Shown here piece by piece: positions 10,111 to 19,685 of a stretch of 64,000 nucleotides of DNA. Under the pieces are notes generated by a model. It saw only the letters and a list, made by a program, of their open reading frames with translations. It did no database searches and was not told the origin of the DNA. A program made the translations under genes and the position numbers. The stretch lies in contig JAVGWX010000001.1 in NCBI GenBank assembly GCA_036924085.1, positions 3,948,200 to 4,012,199 of the forward strand, read 5' to 3'. The stretch is from Ariolimax columbianus (lineage: Eukaryota > Mollusca > Gastropoda > Stylommatophora > Arionidae). How positions within the stretch are numbered: the stretch's first letter is position 1; each line of letters begins with the position of its first letter.

Positions 10111-11960
10111 TACTTAACTTAAATTAACGTCTTTATTCTGGTTTAGAAGACTTTGCAGAGTCTGTATACAACCAGTTTAATTTACATTACCTGCTCTAAA
10201 AGATATGCGCATCCAATTTATTCTTAAATGCATTAATTGTCCCTGCCTCCACTACCTCCCGTGGCAATGCATTCCAAGCATTCACCACTCTCTGATTAAA
10301 AATATATTTCCTAATATCTAATCTGGACCTCTCTTTAGTTAATTTGTAGCTATGCCCTCTTGTTTCTGTGGGTGGCTGTATTTTGAAAAACTTGTTATAG
10401 TCTAATTTATCCTTTCCTTTAATTATTTTATAAACCTGTATTAAGTCACACGAATTCTTCTCTCTTCTAGACACTGTAGGCCGGTTTTTCTGAATCTTTC
10501 CTCATAACTGTAATTCTGGAATTCCACTATCAGCTTTGGCGCTTTTTTTTGTATTCTTTCCGGCATGTTTATATCCCCTCTATTATAAGGACTCCACACC
10601 TGTACACACTACTCCAATCTAGGTCTAACTAATGCTTTATACAGTTTGACTATCACTTTCTTGCTCCTATGTTTAATATTTCTTTTTATCATAGATAACA
10701 TTGCATTTGCCTTTTTCATTGCTACCTGAACTTGCTCACTCACCTTACCTGTGTGATCTATTATAACCCTAAGGTCCTTTTCCTTAACTATCTTTCTAAT
10801 ATTGTTTTCTCCCATTCTGTAATTGTGTTCCATCTTGGAGGTACCCATGTGGATGACTACATTTATCTACATTAAACTCCATTTGCCAGCTTACAGACCA
10901 TTCTCAAATTTTATCTAAATCCGACCTCAGTATACCCACTTCTGCTTTAGATGAGACACTACTGCATAGTTTTGTTTCATCAGCAAATTTTGCAATCATG
11001 GATCCCATATCAATGTCCAAATCATTTATATATATATTGGTCCCAAAACCGAGCCCTGTGGCACCCCACTTTTCTCTTCACACCACAGAGTACTCCTTAT
11101 TTATGCCCACTCTCTGCCTTCTTCCCATTAACCAATTTTCAATCCATTTGGCAACTTCCTCACCAATTTCATGTGATTTTAACTTTTGAAATAATCTTCT
11201 ATAAGGTACTCTATCAAAGGCCTTTGCAAAGTCTAGATAAATAACATCCACTTGCTCCCCTTTATCTATCATTTTGGTAACCTCCTCCATGAATTTTAAT
11301 ATATTTGTTAAGCATGATCTCCCTCTAGTAAACCCATGCTGACTATTTCTAATTAGATTAAATTTGTCTAAATGCATTACAATGTTTTCTTTGATTATTG
11401 ACTCTAACAATTTAAGGACTATGCTCGTTAAACTCACCGGTCTATAATTCGCTGGATCTGATTTTTTGCCTTATATTAATAAGGGGATCACTCCTGCATC
11501 TTTCCAATCCCGTGGAACAATCCCTTTTGCAAGTAATTGAGAACATAATATAGCCAATGGTTTTGCTAGTTGGTCTCTAATTTCATACAGCAATTTTGGA
11601 TGAATACCATCTTGACCTGGACATTTATCCACTTTCAACCCCTCCAATTTAAAAAAAAACCATTTCCTCTGTAATACAGATTGATCTTAATCACACTGTA
11701 TCCATGTCTCTTTGAAAAATATCTATAGGCTCTGGAATCTTTGAGCAGTCCTCTTTTTTGTAGACTGTACCAAAGTACTGATTGAGTAGATTCTCTGCCT
11801 CCCTATTCTCACTTATTATTTTCTCTCTGCTGTCTATAAGAGGGCCTACTTTGTCTTTCGTTCTTTGTTTATTTCTAATATAAGAAAAGAAGCTTTTACT
11901 ATCAGTCTTGATCCTCTGAGCAAGTTTTTTTTCAAAGTCTTTTTGCTGTTTTAATTACAT
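10110..11960 (-). mobile_element. CR1-like LINE, 3' half with reverse transcriptase
   Basis: Minus strand, read from 11958 down: KSFFSYIRNKQRTKDKVGPL, ENREAENLLNQYFGTVYKKE, then the RT core (NSQHGFTRGRSCLTNIL, VDVIYLDFAKAFDRVPYRRL, WIENWLMGRRQRV, then KSGVPQGSVLGPI and KFADETKL where active copies have FADDTKL), then LYKALVRPRLE, and the C-terminal DLIQVYKIIKGKDK and NALPREVVEAGTINAFKNKL. This order is that of CR1/Jockey-superfamily elements. The catalytic FADD motif reads FADE here, and stops plus frameshifts occur after it. It interrupts the + strand RTE-like element. The same 3' end is present at 2515-2760 and 4065-4326. Confidence 0.9.
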
Positions 11961-11964
11961 GGCA

Positions 11965-13174
11965 ACATCCAACACCATGCAAGAAACTAAACAGCACAAG
12001 GGAAGAAAAGATAAGTAAGGCCTAGACTATTAGAACAAGATGCTAATAAGAGATACTAGGGGCTCATAGAAACACCAATAGGAAGTATAGAGGAATTAGA
12101 AGAGAATATGGAAACCCTCTTGTTAAAATTCAAGGACATTCTTAAAGTAACTGTAGTAGAGGCAAGCTGTGAAATAAGAAATGGAGGCAGAGAAAGAGTA
12201 CACCACGGTAAACAGAAGTGAAAAGGATAATAGGAGAAATTAAACAAGGTATGGAAGCAATACCTGGGTGCTAGGAATACAGCATGACAATCCAAGAAAT
12301 ACAAAGAATATGTAACTTTTAGAATGGAAGCAAAGAAAACAGTGCTAACAGCAAAACATCAACACTGGAAGGACTTTGAAGAAAGACTGGACAAGAATGC
12401 CGGAGAAAATCAGAAACTGTTCTACAGGCATGAGGAATAATAAAGGTCCTGACTGACATTTGTAACAGACAAACAAGGTGTTTTGATTACCACTCCGATT
12501 GAGATAATGAATAGATGGAAAGACAGAGCTCCTCTGTGCAGAGGTAAACCAAATTCCTGGTACAATACTCTAACATGGAGGAGGGAATCAATGATGAGAG
12601 AAAACATCACAATGGAGTAGCTGAAGACAGCACGGGAGAAAATAAAGGTTGACAAAGCAGCTGGACATGATGGTATAACACCAGAAATGGTCAAGTACAT
12701 GAGAACTGCAGGTGAATGTCCTGAAGGTTGTTCAGGCAGCCTTGTGCCACACGGCAATACCAAAAGGCTGGAAGATTGCTATCATTATATCAGCATTCAA
12801 AAAGGGTGGTAGCCATAGAGGCATATCCCTCCTTAGTGTCCCCGGCAAAACTTACTCCAGAATACTGGAGCAGAGACTGACATCTGGCTGAACCACATAT
12901 GGACAAAACTCAATGAGATTTAAAAGTAAATTGAAGTACTGAAGACCTTTTCTTCACTCTCAGAATGAAGCAGAACTGAGGCAAAAACTAAACTGGTTGT
13001 GGGACTGCTTGAAAAGGAAGAACATCCTAGAGCCCCTGATCTGTGCTATTCAGAGTTTTTATAAGATCTACACAAATTACATTAGAACAGGTAACCAAGC
13101 ATCAGCAGTTCAGGGGCATAAGACAGGAAATAGTTATATCACCATACCTTTACATACTTCTAATGAGTGATTTC
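11965..13174 (+). mobile_element. RTE-like LINE, reverse transcriptase segment (part 2)
   Basis: Broken frames carry KHQHWKDFEERLDKNAGENQ near 12355, KVDKAAGHDGITPEMVKYM near 12650, IPKGWKIAIIISAFKKGG, GISLLSVPGKTYSRILEQRL near 12820 and LICAIQSFYKIYTNYIRTGN near 13040, ending at RQEIVISPYLYILLMSDF. The reading resumes after the inserted RNase-H LINE at 14443 with MSDFINACKERTKKY. Frameshifts and stops show a long-dead copy. Confidence 0.8.
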
Positions 13175-14442
13175 GCAGCAACAAAGAATAACTTTTACAA
13201 AATAAATACAACCCAAAACCAAGGTATAAGTATCATCACTGGAGTTATGAGAACAACACCAATAAATGGAATGGAGAACATGAGAACATCACACGAATCA
13301 AAAATATGGAGACGTGCAGAGACCAAAAAACACTCCAGCAGGGGGAGAAGTTCAAACGAATGCCTGATCACCCAATATATGACAGGATAAATCACATGGG
13401 AAGAGGGAGATTAAAGAGAAACCACTTCATATCAAAAACAAAAAGAACTTGCAAGAGCAGACCAAATCATAAGCCAGGCAGTGGTTAGAGATCTAAAACA
13501 AACATCCCAAATCCCACCATGGAAAAAATCCAAGTCTCCTGAGATGGTAGAAACCATAGAGGGAACAGACAGATTCAGAAAGGAAATTTATCACAGAAGA
13601 ATATCTTAGGAGAGTATACCCACCAGAAACATGGACACGCGTATATACATATGGATCATCTAACAAAGCCACATCCAATGGAGGTGGAGGGGTCTATTAC
13701 AGACTAAGTAATGGAGAAGAAAAAACTTGAGTATTAACAACGGGAACATATTCCAGTAATTTCTGTGCAGAAGAAGAGGCATTGAAGGCCGCAGCTGAGC
13801 TTGTAATCCATGATAAAGATATCCACCAAGAAAACATAGTATTCCTGACTGATGCCGCGTCAGTAATAGCAGCGGTAAAACAACACAAAGATGAAGATCT
13901 CGAGCAATGTATGTTCTCCCTGACACAGCTCTCAGCAGAACACCAAAGGTTGGTCATACAGTGGATCCCATCCCACTGTAATATTGAAGGCAATGAAGCT
14001 GCAGACAAACTAGCAAAGTGGAGGAGCATCCCCACAAACAGACCCGAGTATCACAAATAACGAGGCCAAGACCATAATTAAAGCCAACTTTAGGTAAAAT
14101 GGGCTGATCAACACCCCGACTTCTGAAAAGAAGACAGCTACTATAACTTAACTAGAGAAGAGCAAGTCATCATCTTCAGACTGAGAACTGGGCATAACAG
14201 ACTCAGTCATCTTTACAACAAAATGAGGATTGGGACAGGTGCCTATGTGGGGAGCATACCATGACCGTGGAACACATCCTACAAATCTGCATGCTCACGC
14301 AGGAAAAGAGAGAACAATACTGGCCTCGTGAGACAGATATGAGACAAAAGCTGTATGGAGATGAAACAGCCTTACAAACAATGGTGTCCTTTGTAAGAGA
14401 AACTGGAACCTTGATCTAAGGATGAACGAAGAAGAAGAAGAA
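13175..14442 (+). mobile_element. RNase-H LINE (I/Nimb-like), 5'-truncated insertion
   Basis: A 1,268-bp insertion bounded by the 14-bp target duplication TAATGAGTGATTTC (13161-13174 and 14443-14456), ending in (GAA)n. It encodes an RNase H: VYTYGSSNKA (family YTDGS), SSNFCAEEEALKAAAE, IVFLTDAASVIAAV and IQWIPSHCNIEGNEAADKLA, then a zinc-knuckle-like tail with GAYHDRGTHPTNLH in another frame. The first catalytic Asp of YTDGS is Tyr here, so the RNase H would be inactive. A related copy lies at 17452-18570 on the minus strand. Confidence 0.9.
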
Positions 14443-14650
14443 TAATGAGTGATTTCATCAATGCCTGTAAGGAGAGGACCAAGAAGTACTAAGTGGGGTA
14501 CTAGAAGATGAGACCAGTCTATATGTTAGAGCTGGGGTTTGCCAATGATGGGGCCTTTAATATTCAATGAGAAGCACATCTGCAGACCAACCTACAAATC
14601 TGGACAGAGAAGAAACTGGGGAAGACAGAGATGACCATTAGCAGTTCAAC
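14443..14650 (+). mobile_element. RTE-like LINE, RT continuation (part 3)
   Basis: It resumes the element interrupted at 13174: MSDFINACKERTKKY, LELGFANDGAF (position of the YADD box, here FAND), LQTNLQIWTEKKLGKTEMTI. After about 14650 the similarity is lost until 15201. Confidence 0.75.
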
Positions 14651-14943
14651 AACAAAAACCAATTTGCATTTTTGAATTTTTAAACAAATTCAAAATTATG
14701 TTAAAAATCTACCCAAACCTATTGTGGGATCCTCGTCGGTGCTACGGAGCTCGTGTATTGTGCTGCGATTCTCCAAAAATATGGAGAAGAACAGAGCACT
14801 TATGGGTTAAACTGTGTGCAATGATTTTGATTCTTCGACTAAACTGAACAAAAACCATGGTGGTTTCGAGAGAAGGGACATCACATTTTTCTGGGGGAAC
14901 AGCCTCTGGTGCAAACTAGAAGGGACATATTAAAGAAGAGTTA
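14651..14943. other. unassigned insertion-like stretch in the RTE-like element
   Basis: A/T-rich DNA with no family signature lies between RT segment 3 and the SINE. It is probably another old insertion, since the RTE-like reading resumes only after the SINE. Confidence 0.35.
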
Positions 14944-15200
14944 GGGGGACGGCGTGGCCTAGTGGTTAAGTGGCACGGCTCACAACCAGAAGGTGCTGGG
15001 TTCGATCCCCATCACAGCACCGACCGTTACCCCGGGGAAGCAAACCCTTAGAAAATGCAGGAGGAAGCAGACCCTTACATAAAATGCATGCTGAAGTCGG
15101 ATGCACTGGGCCGACAGGCGCAAAATAAAAACCACAGTGTAACGCACACCCGCCTTGGGGAATAGAGAAATAAGGCGAACGCAAAAAAAAAAAAAAAAAA
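14944..15200 (+). mobile_element. tRNA-derived SINE, copy 1, with target duplication
   Basis: The head GGGGACGGCGTGGCCTAGTG contains an A box (TGGCCTAGTGG) and a B box (GGTTCGATCCC). The body includes AAGCAGACCCTTACATAAAA and GGGCCGACAGGCGCAAAATA, and ends in about 20 A. It is flanked by AAAGAAGAGTTA at 14932-14943 and 15201-15212. A second copy at 24311-24566 is nearly identical, so the family was recently active. Confidence 0.95.
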
Positions 15201-15745
15201 AAAGAAGAGTTACTACGCGAAGGGCAGCAACTGATCAACCTATTCATGTCGTGAATAGAGGATTCCTCAGCAGAAGAGAAAGAAGTTTAAAAAACTGAGA
15301 TGACTGTATACTACACCACTGATTTACAGGTTTTGACTTATGGATGTGAGTCATAGGTAAAAGAGCATCCCAGAAAAGTCAGCTCCAAGTGTCAGAAATG
15401 AGATATCTAAGAAAGGTGGTCCAAGTAACGAGAAGAGACAAAGTTTGCTATCGGACAGTGCGACAAGGTCTTGAAACCCAGCTCTTGCAGACTTGCGTGG
15501 ATCAATCTCAACTTCAGTGTTTTCGTCATGTCTGCAGAATGAAAGAAGTTTGACAGACACAGGAATCAAAGAGTCAAGAATCCAGACCCCATTGACGACC
15601 CAAAGTCTGTTTGGAGGATAACATAGGACAGTCTATAAAAGATCATGGACTAAACTGGAACCAAGACCAAAAGGAAAACAGCGGATAGAATAGTCTTTCT
15701 GGCAAACCTCTACACCCTAGGGTGGAAGAGAAGTGACTAAGACAC
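15201..15745 (+). mobile_element. RTE-like LINE, C-terminal segment (part 4)
   Basis: Frames read NRGFLSRRERSLK, VLTYGCES, KMRYLRKVVQVTRRDKVCYR, TQLLQTCVDQSQLQCFRHVC, then CLEDNIGQSIKDHGLNWNQD. This is the standard region after the RT in RTE/BovB-like polyproteins (YGCESW, MR(F/Y)LR, GVTRRD, FGHVCRM, HGL.W). It finishes the split element that starts at 9400. Confidence 0.8.
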
Positions 15746-16210
15746 AAACCATATCACAGAACACATGTGTCGCCTGGTCCAGTCTCTTTGCATATCTAAA
15801 CAGGGAATGTTAAATGAACAAAAATGTCTGTCACGTCATACAATATTTCTCTTACAGTCTTACAATAACGTGCCGTTAGTACTTGAAATAAGGGTCTTTT
15901 CTGTGCAAATAGTTTAAAGATATGTTACAACTCGCACCTCGTGCCCTGATAAGTTCATGTCCTAATAAGTTGATCAATCCTTTAATCATTACCATGTTTT
16001 TTATTTTAGGCTAGTTGGATGCTTTTATTTATGTTCTGTCCAGTCCGTGATTGATCTATTACTTGTAATAGAGATTGTGATGATGGGAGCCGTGGTTAGT
16101 GCACTGGCTGCCAGATGTTTTTTAGATTCCAAACGGCTCCTGGGTTGGCCTAGCCTAAAAAATGGGGTATTAGAGCAAGTCTGGGAAGTAATGGTGGCTG
16201 ACGTGCTGCT
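15746..16210 (+). other. unassigned intronic sequence
   Basis: A possible SINE head at 16084-16135 (GGAGCCGTGGTTAGTGCACT, then TAGATTCCAAAC) is too weak to call. Nothing else was recognised. Confidence 0.3.
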
Positions 16211-16672
16211 GACCTTATCCTTGTCATGTATTGTTCACACCTTGTCATGTATTATTCACACCTTGTCATGTATTATTCACACCTTGTCATGTATTATTCA
16301 CACCTTGTCATATATTGTTCACACCTTGTCATGTATTGTTCGCACCTTGTCATGTATTGCTCACACCTTGTCATGTATTGTTCACACCTTGTCATGTATT
16401 GCTCACACCTTGTCATGTATTGTTCACACCTTGTCATATATTTCTCACACCTTGTCATGTATTGCTCACACCTTGTCATGTATTGCTCACACCTTGTCAT
16501 GTATTGTTCACACCTTGTCATGTATTGTTCGCACCTTGTCATGTATTGCTCACACCTTGTCATGTATTGTTCACACCTTGTCATATATTTCTCACACCTT
16601 GTTATGTATTGCTCACACCTTGTCATGTATTTTTCGCACCTTGTCATATATTTCTCACACCTTGTCATGCCT
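16211..16672. repeat. 21-bp tandem array, about 22 copies
   Basis: The unit is TTGTCATGTATTGTTCACACC with T/C, T/G changes at the GTTC/GCTC/TTTC position. The 21-bp period with no stop leaves several frames open on both strands, which explains the 233-, 165-, 149- and 124-codon open frames here; none is a gene. The array ends 15 bp before the splice acceptor of exon 2 and supplies its pyrimidine-rich upstream sequence. Confidence 0.95.
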
Positions 16673-16686
16673 GTCTATGATTTCAG

Positions 16687-16833
16687 GGAGTCGTCTTCGG
16701 GCAGCAAGGACCATCCTTTCTAGATCTCCAGATCATCACCAACACTGATGTGAGGTCAGCATCGTTTTTCTTCACCTCAGCATCCTGTGGCTACATGACA
16801 GGCTCATTCCTGAGTGGGTTTGTTCATGGTAAG
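16687..16833 (+). CDS. MFSD4/NaGLT1-like transporter gene 1, coding exon 2
   Basis: From TTTCAG|GGAGTC to GGTAAG|GTGAGC, 147 nt, 49 codons, phase 0 at both ends. The peptide GVVFGQQGPSFLDLQIITNT, DVRSASFFFTSASCGYM, TGSFLSGFVHGK completes helix 1 with the GPSFLDLQ signature and forms helix 2. An overlapping upstream donor (CATG|GTAAGG) would break the frame into exon 3, so the downstream donor is preferred. This gives residues 55-103 of the 518-residue protein. Confidence 0.9.
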
Positions 16834-17451
16834 GTGAGCACATTCAGCGCTTGTTTTCTTTGTTTGCTGTCTACATGAATGTGGCATGTGTAAGGACAGT
16901 CCACAGACAATGTCAGTTTAGTGATCTTGCAATAAAACATGCTGCACTGTTGCATTATTTATCTAATAAACACTGGCTTTACAACCAGCATGTACAATAG
17001 CAACAACTTTAGCAGAACAAAATCATCACACAATAAAATGGGAACCAGCAGAAAAATGGCCAATCTCTTTTCTAAGGAAAGAGTTAAAAACCACACTTCA
17101 GAGGGAACATTGACAAGAGACAGCAACCCAACAATGTTAGGGACATAATCCTTGGAAGCAATAGGTACCTACTCAGACACTGTGATACAAGACCAGTATA
17201 AACACTGGACTTGGAACTTCTGTGAAGTACCCATATATTAGAATTATATGAGCCATGGGGGAAAATTCTGTGATAACTACCATACAGAAATGACAACAGT
17301 AAATACCATCATTCAAGAAATATTCACACAGTTACACCAAGGTAATCAAGAGACACCCAGTATCATTGTCTTTACTCAATCAATATCAGGCACTGGAAAC
17401 TTATCTCCGAACTGACAGCGAAAGAAGTTGGCTGCAGCGACTGACAAGATA
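16834..17451 (+). other. intron 2, unassigned part
   Basis: Start of the intron that runs to 22568. No family signature in this stretch; short frames only. Confidence 0.4.
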
Positions 17452-18570
17452 CTTCTTCTTCTTCGTATGCTGTCAGACGTCAACTTGTATTTGTTCGAAG
17501 AAAGCAGCTGTCATCCCGAGGCTGTTAACACTGCCATAGAGCTTGTCTAGTGTTGGCACTGGTGATGGCCACATGTGCTTTCTCTGGTCCTCGCATGTCG
17601 GGCAATTTTGCAGCAGATGTTCGGCTGTCATTTTCCCTGTACCACAGGTGCATTCGTCAGTGCCACCTATCTTCAGTTTATTGAATAGATGGTACCTCAG
17701 TCTGTTGTGGCCTGTGCGGTGTCTGAAGACCACGACCTGCTCTATTCTGCTCAACTGGTAATAGGCATAATTTTTTGTGTAGCCAGTATGCTCTGTTTCT
17801 CATTTGGCCATGTATCTGGCCCTAATAAACCTTTTGGACTCTTCGTAGGTCACACTAGAATCTGGTTGTCGTAATCTTGCACCTTCTTTTGCCAGTCTGT
17901 CTGCCTCCTTGTTGCCTTGAATGTTACAGTGGGATGGAACCCACTGTACCACTACTCTTTTAGGTGCGGACTGCTGGCATAAATGACAGAGTACTGCTCT
18001 TAAATCATTAAGTTCTGTATTTTTCTGGCTTTTTAGTGTTGTAACCACGGACAGAGCATCTGTAAACAGGACTATCTGGCTTTCATTGGTTTCAGCTGTC
18101 AGCATTGCTTCTACTGCAGTCTTCAGTGCCTCTGTCTCCGCTCTGAAATTGCTTGAGAATTTTCCAGTTGACACTGACAGTGTTATTTTTCTACCGTTTG
18201 TTAGGCTTAGGAATACCCCTCCCCCTCCATTCTGTGTTGTGTTTGTTACAGAACCGTCGGTGTATGCATGGGTCCAGTCCATGCTTGGGTAGTTTTTCGT
18301 TATGTTCCTCAGGGTTATGTCTCTTCTTTCTTTTTCAGTCTGGCTATTCTTGTTTCCAATACCTGGTATATTTTCTACCACCTCTGGAATGATATGCTGC
18401 TTCCAGGTGGGTTTGCGTACAGTAGGGATGGGCTTTGGTGTTGTCATGGTGTTCATCGGGTCTTCGCTCATCTTTGCTTTGGCTATTTCTGCAAAGTTTC
18501 TCCGCTTTAGTTTCCCTTTTCCATCTTTACTGTGTGGTTTGTAAATCATAATTGTCATCTTTACTGTGTG
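17452..18570 (-). mobile_element. RNase-H LINE (I/Nimb-like), 3' part
   Basis: The minus strand carries a good RNase H: THAYTDGSVTN, SSNFRAETEALKTAVEAML, IVLFTDALSVVTTL and VVQWVPSHCNIQGNKEADRL, showing D, E, D and the late H/D. One frameshift later comes MSRIEQVVVFRHRTGHNRLR with DECTCGTGKMTAEHLLQNCP, the zinc-knuckle-like C-terminus common to these elements, and the copy ends in (GAA)n at 17452-17463. Unlike the copy at 13175-14442, the YTDGS Asp is kept. It lies antisense in intron 2. The RT domain is missing; the 5' end passes into the 34-bp array. Confidence 0.9.
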
Positions 18571-18734
18571 GTTTGTAAATCATAATTGTCATCTTTACTG
18601 TGTGGTTAGTAAATCATAATTGTCATCTTTACTGTGTGGTTTGTAAATCATAATTGTCATCTTTACTGTGTGGTTTGTAAATCATAATTGTCATCTTTAC
18701 TGTGTGGTTTGTAAATCATAATTGTCATCTTTCA
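18523..18734 (-). repeat. 34-bp tandem array seeded in the RNase-H LINE
   Basis: About six copies of TCATCTTTACTGTGTGGTTT GTAAATCATAATTG. Read in reverse the unit contains ACAATTATGATTTACAAACC, which encodes TIMIYKPHSKD at the edge of the adjoining LINE frame. So the array is a tandem expansion of the LINE's own coding edge; 34 is not a multiple of 3, so the array itself is not coding. Confidence 0.9.
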
Positions 18735-18844
18735 TATTTGGCTTCATTTGAAGCACGCAATCACCACTGCAATTACCCTAATTTTGATTGATATGACAAT
18801 GAAGTGACTTATGTAGCACAGTCATGACTCTAACTTGTTTTTCC

Positions 18845-19135
18845 GTATAGATTCTACAGAATCTTCTTTGACGTTTGTCCAGAAAAGGATGCTGTGTTGT
18901 AGTTTATAGCGATATCTTTCTCCTTTCGGCCCTACACATCCAATTTCAGCTGGCATTTTTGGGTACCGAGTTTGCTTTCCCACTGCAATTCCTATTCCTT
19001 AGCTAGACTGCGCTTGTTTCCAGGGCCACCATGTGGAGGGTGAATAGATGTCTTGGTCAGCTGTGGTTCACTGACCCTGATGCTATGAATGACTGTTAGC
19101 TCATGCACTGCTGCATCTTGTTGACCCCCAGATTC
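18845..19135 (+). repeat. dispersed repeat family R, copy 1
   Basis: It shares TTGTGTTGTAGTTTATAGCG, TTTCGGCCCTACACATCCAA, TTTTTGGGTACCGAG and CTCATGCACTGCTG-type blocks with 32977-33290 and 48480-48825. No coding frame is shared. Possibly a non-autonomous element or LINE 3' UTR; class unknown. Confidence 0.7.
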
Positions 19136-19187
19136 TTTAGAATCAAAAGGATGCAACTGTTCTTCCTATGGGTTGTCTTCTTGAGTT

Positions 19188-19685
19188 TTTGCCTGTCAGG
19201 TTTTTATAGCCATCACTGTCATCTTAAGTTCTGCCTGTCAGGTTTTTATAGCCATCGGTGTCATCTTAAGTTCTGCCTGTCAGGTTTTTATAGCCATCGG
19301 TGTCATCTAAGTTCTGCCTGTCAGGTTTTTATAGCCATCGGTGTCATCTTAAGTTCTGCCTGTCAGGTTTTTATAGCCATCGGTGTCATCTTAAGTTCTG
19401 CCTGTCAGGTTTTTATAGCCATCGGTGTCATCTAAGTTCTGCCTGTCAGGTTTTTATAGAAATCGGTGTCATCTTAAGTTCTGCCTGTCAGGTTTTTATA
19501 GCCATCGGTGTCATCTAAGTTCTGCCTGTCAGGTTTTTATAGAAATCGGTGTCATCTTAAGTTCTGCCTGTCAGGTTTTTATAGCCATCGGTGTCATCTT
19601 AAGTTCTGCCTGTCAGGTTTTTATAGCCATCGGTGTCATCTAAGTTCTGCCTGTCAGGTTTTTATAGCCATCGCTGTCATCTTAA
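19188..19685. repeat. 41/42-bp tandem array (left part, split by piggyBac)
   Basis: The unit is TTCTGCCTGTCAGGTTTTTA plus TAGCCATCGGTGTCATCTTA AG; a variant lacks one T (CATCTAAG) and so lacks TTAA. About 12 copies lie here, and the array continues at 22336-22400 beyond the piggyBac insertion. The period near 42 bp leaves long frames open, which are not genes. Confidence 0.95.

Larger units (their letters stand above)
9305..16686 (+). other. intron 1 of transporter gene 1
   Basis: It runs from GTAAAT at 9305 to TTTCAG at 16681-16686, phase 0. Nearly all of it is a broken RTE-like LINE with nested insertions, and a 21-bp array lies next to the acceptor. Confidence 0.8.

Noticed and set aside
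14944..15020. Functional tRNA gene
   Set aside because: A and B boxes are present but the head continues into a SINE body with a poly-A tail and target duplications; the same holds for 24311.
16047..16748. Open frames of 124-233 codons on both strands
   Set aside because: The 21-bp unit is a multiple of three without stops, so frames stay open by arithmetic. A real exon begins only at 16687 in a different context.
17800..18558. Host ribonuclease H1 gene
   Set aside because: The RNase H is followed by the LINE-type C-terminus and a (GAA)n tail, and a sister copy has target-site duplications, so it is a retrotransposon domain.
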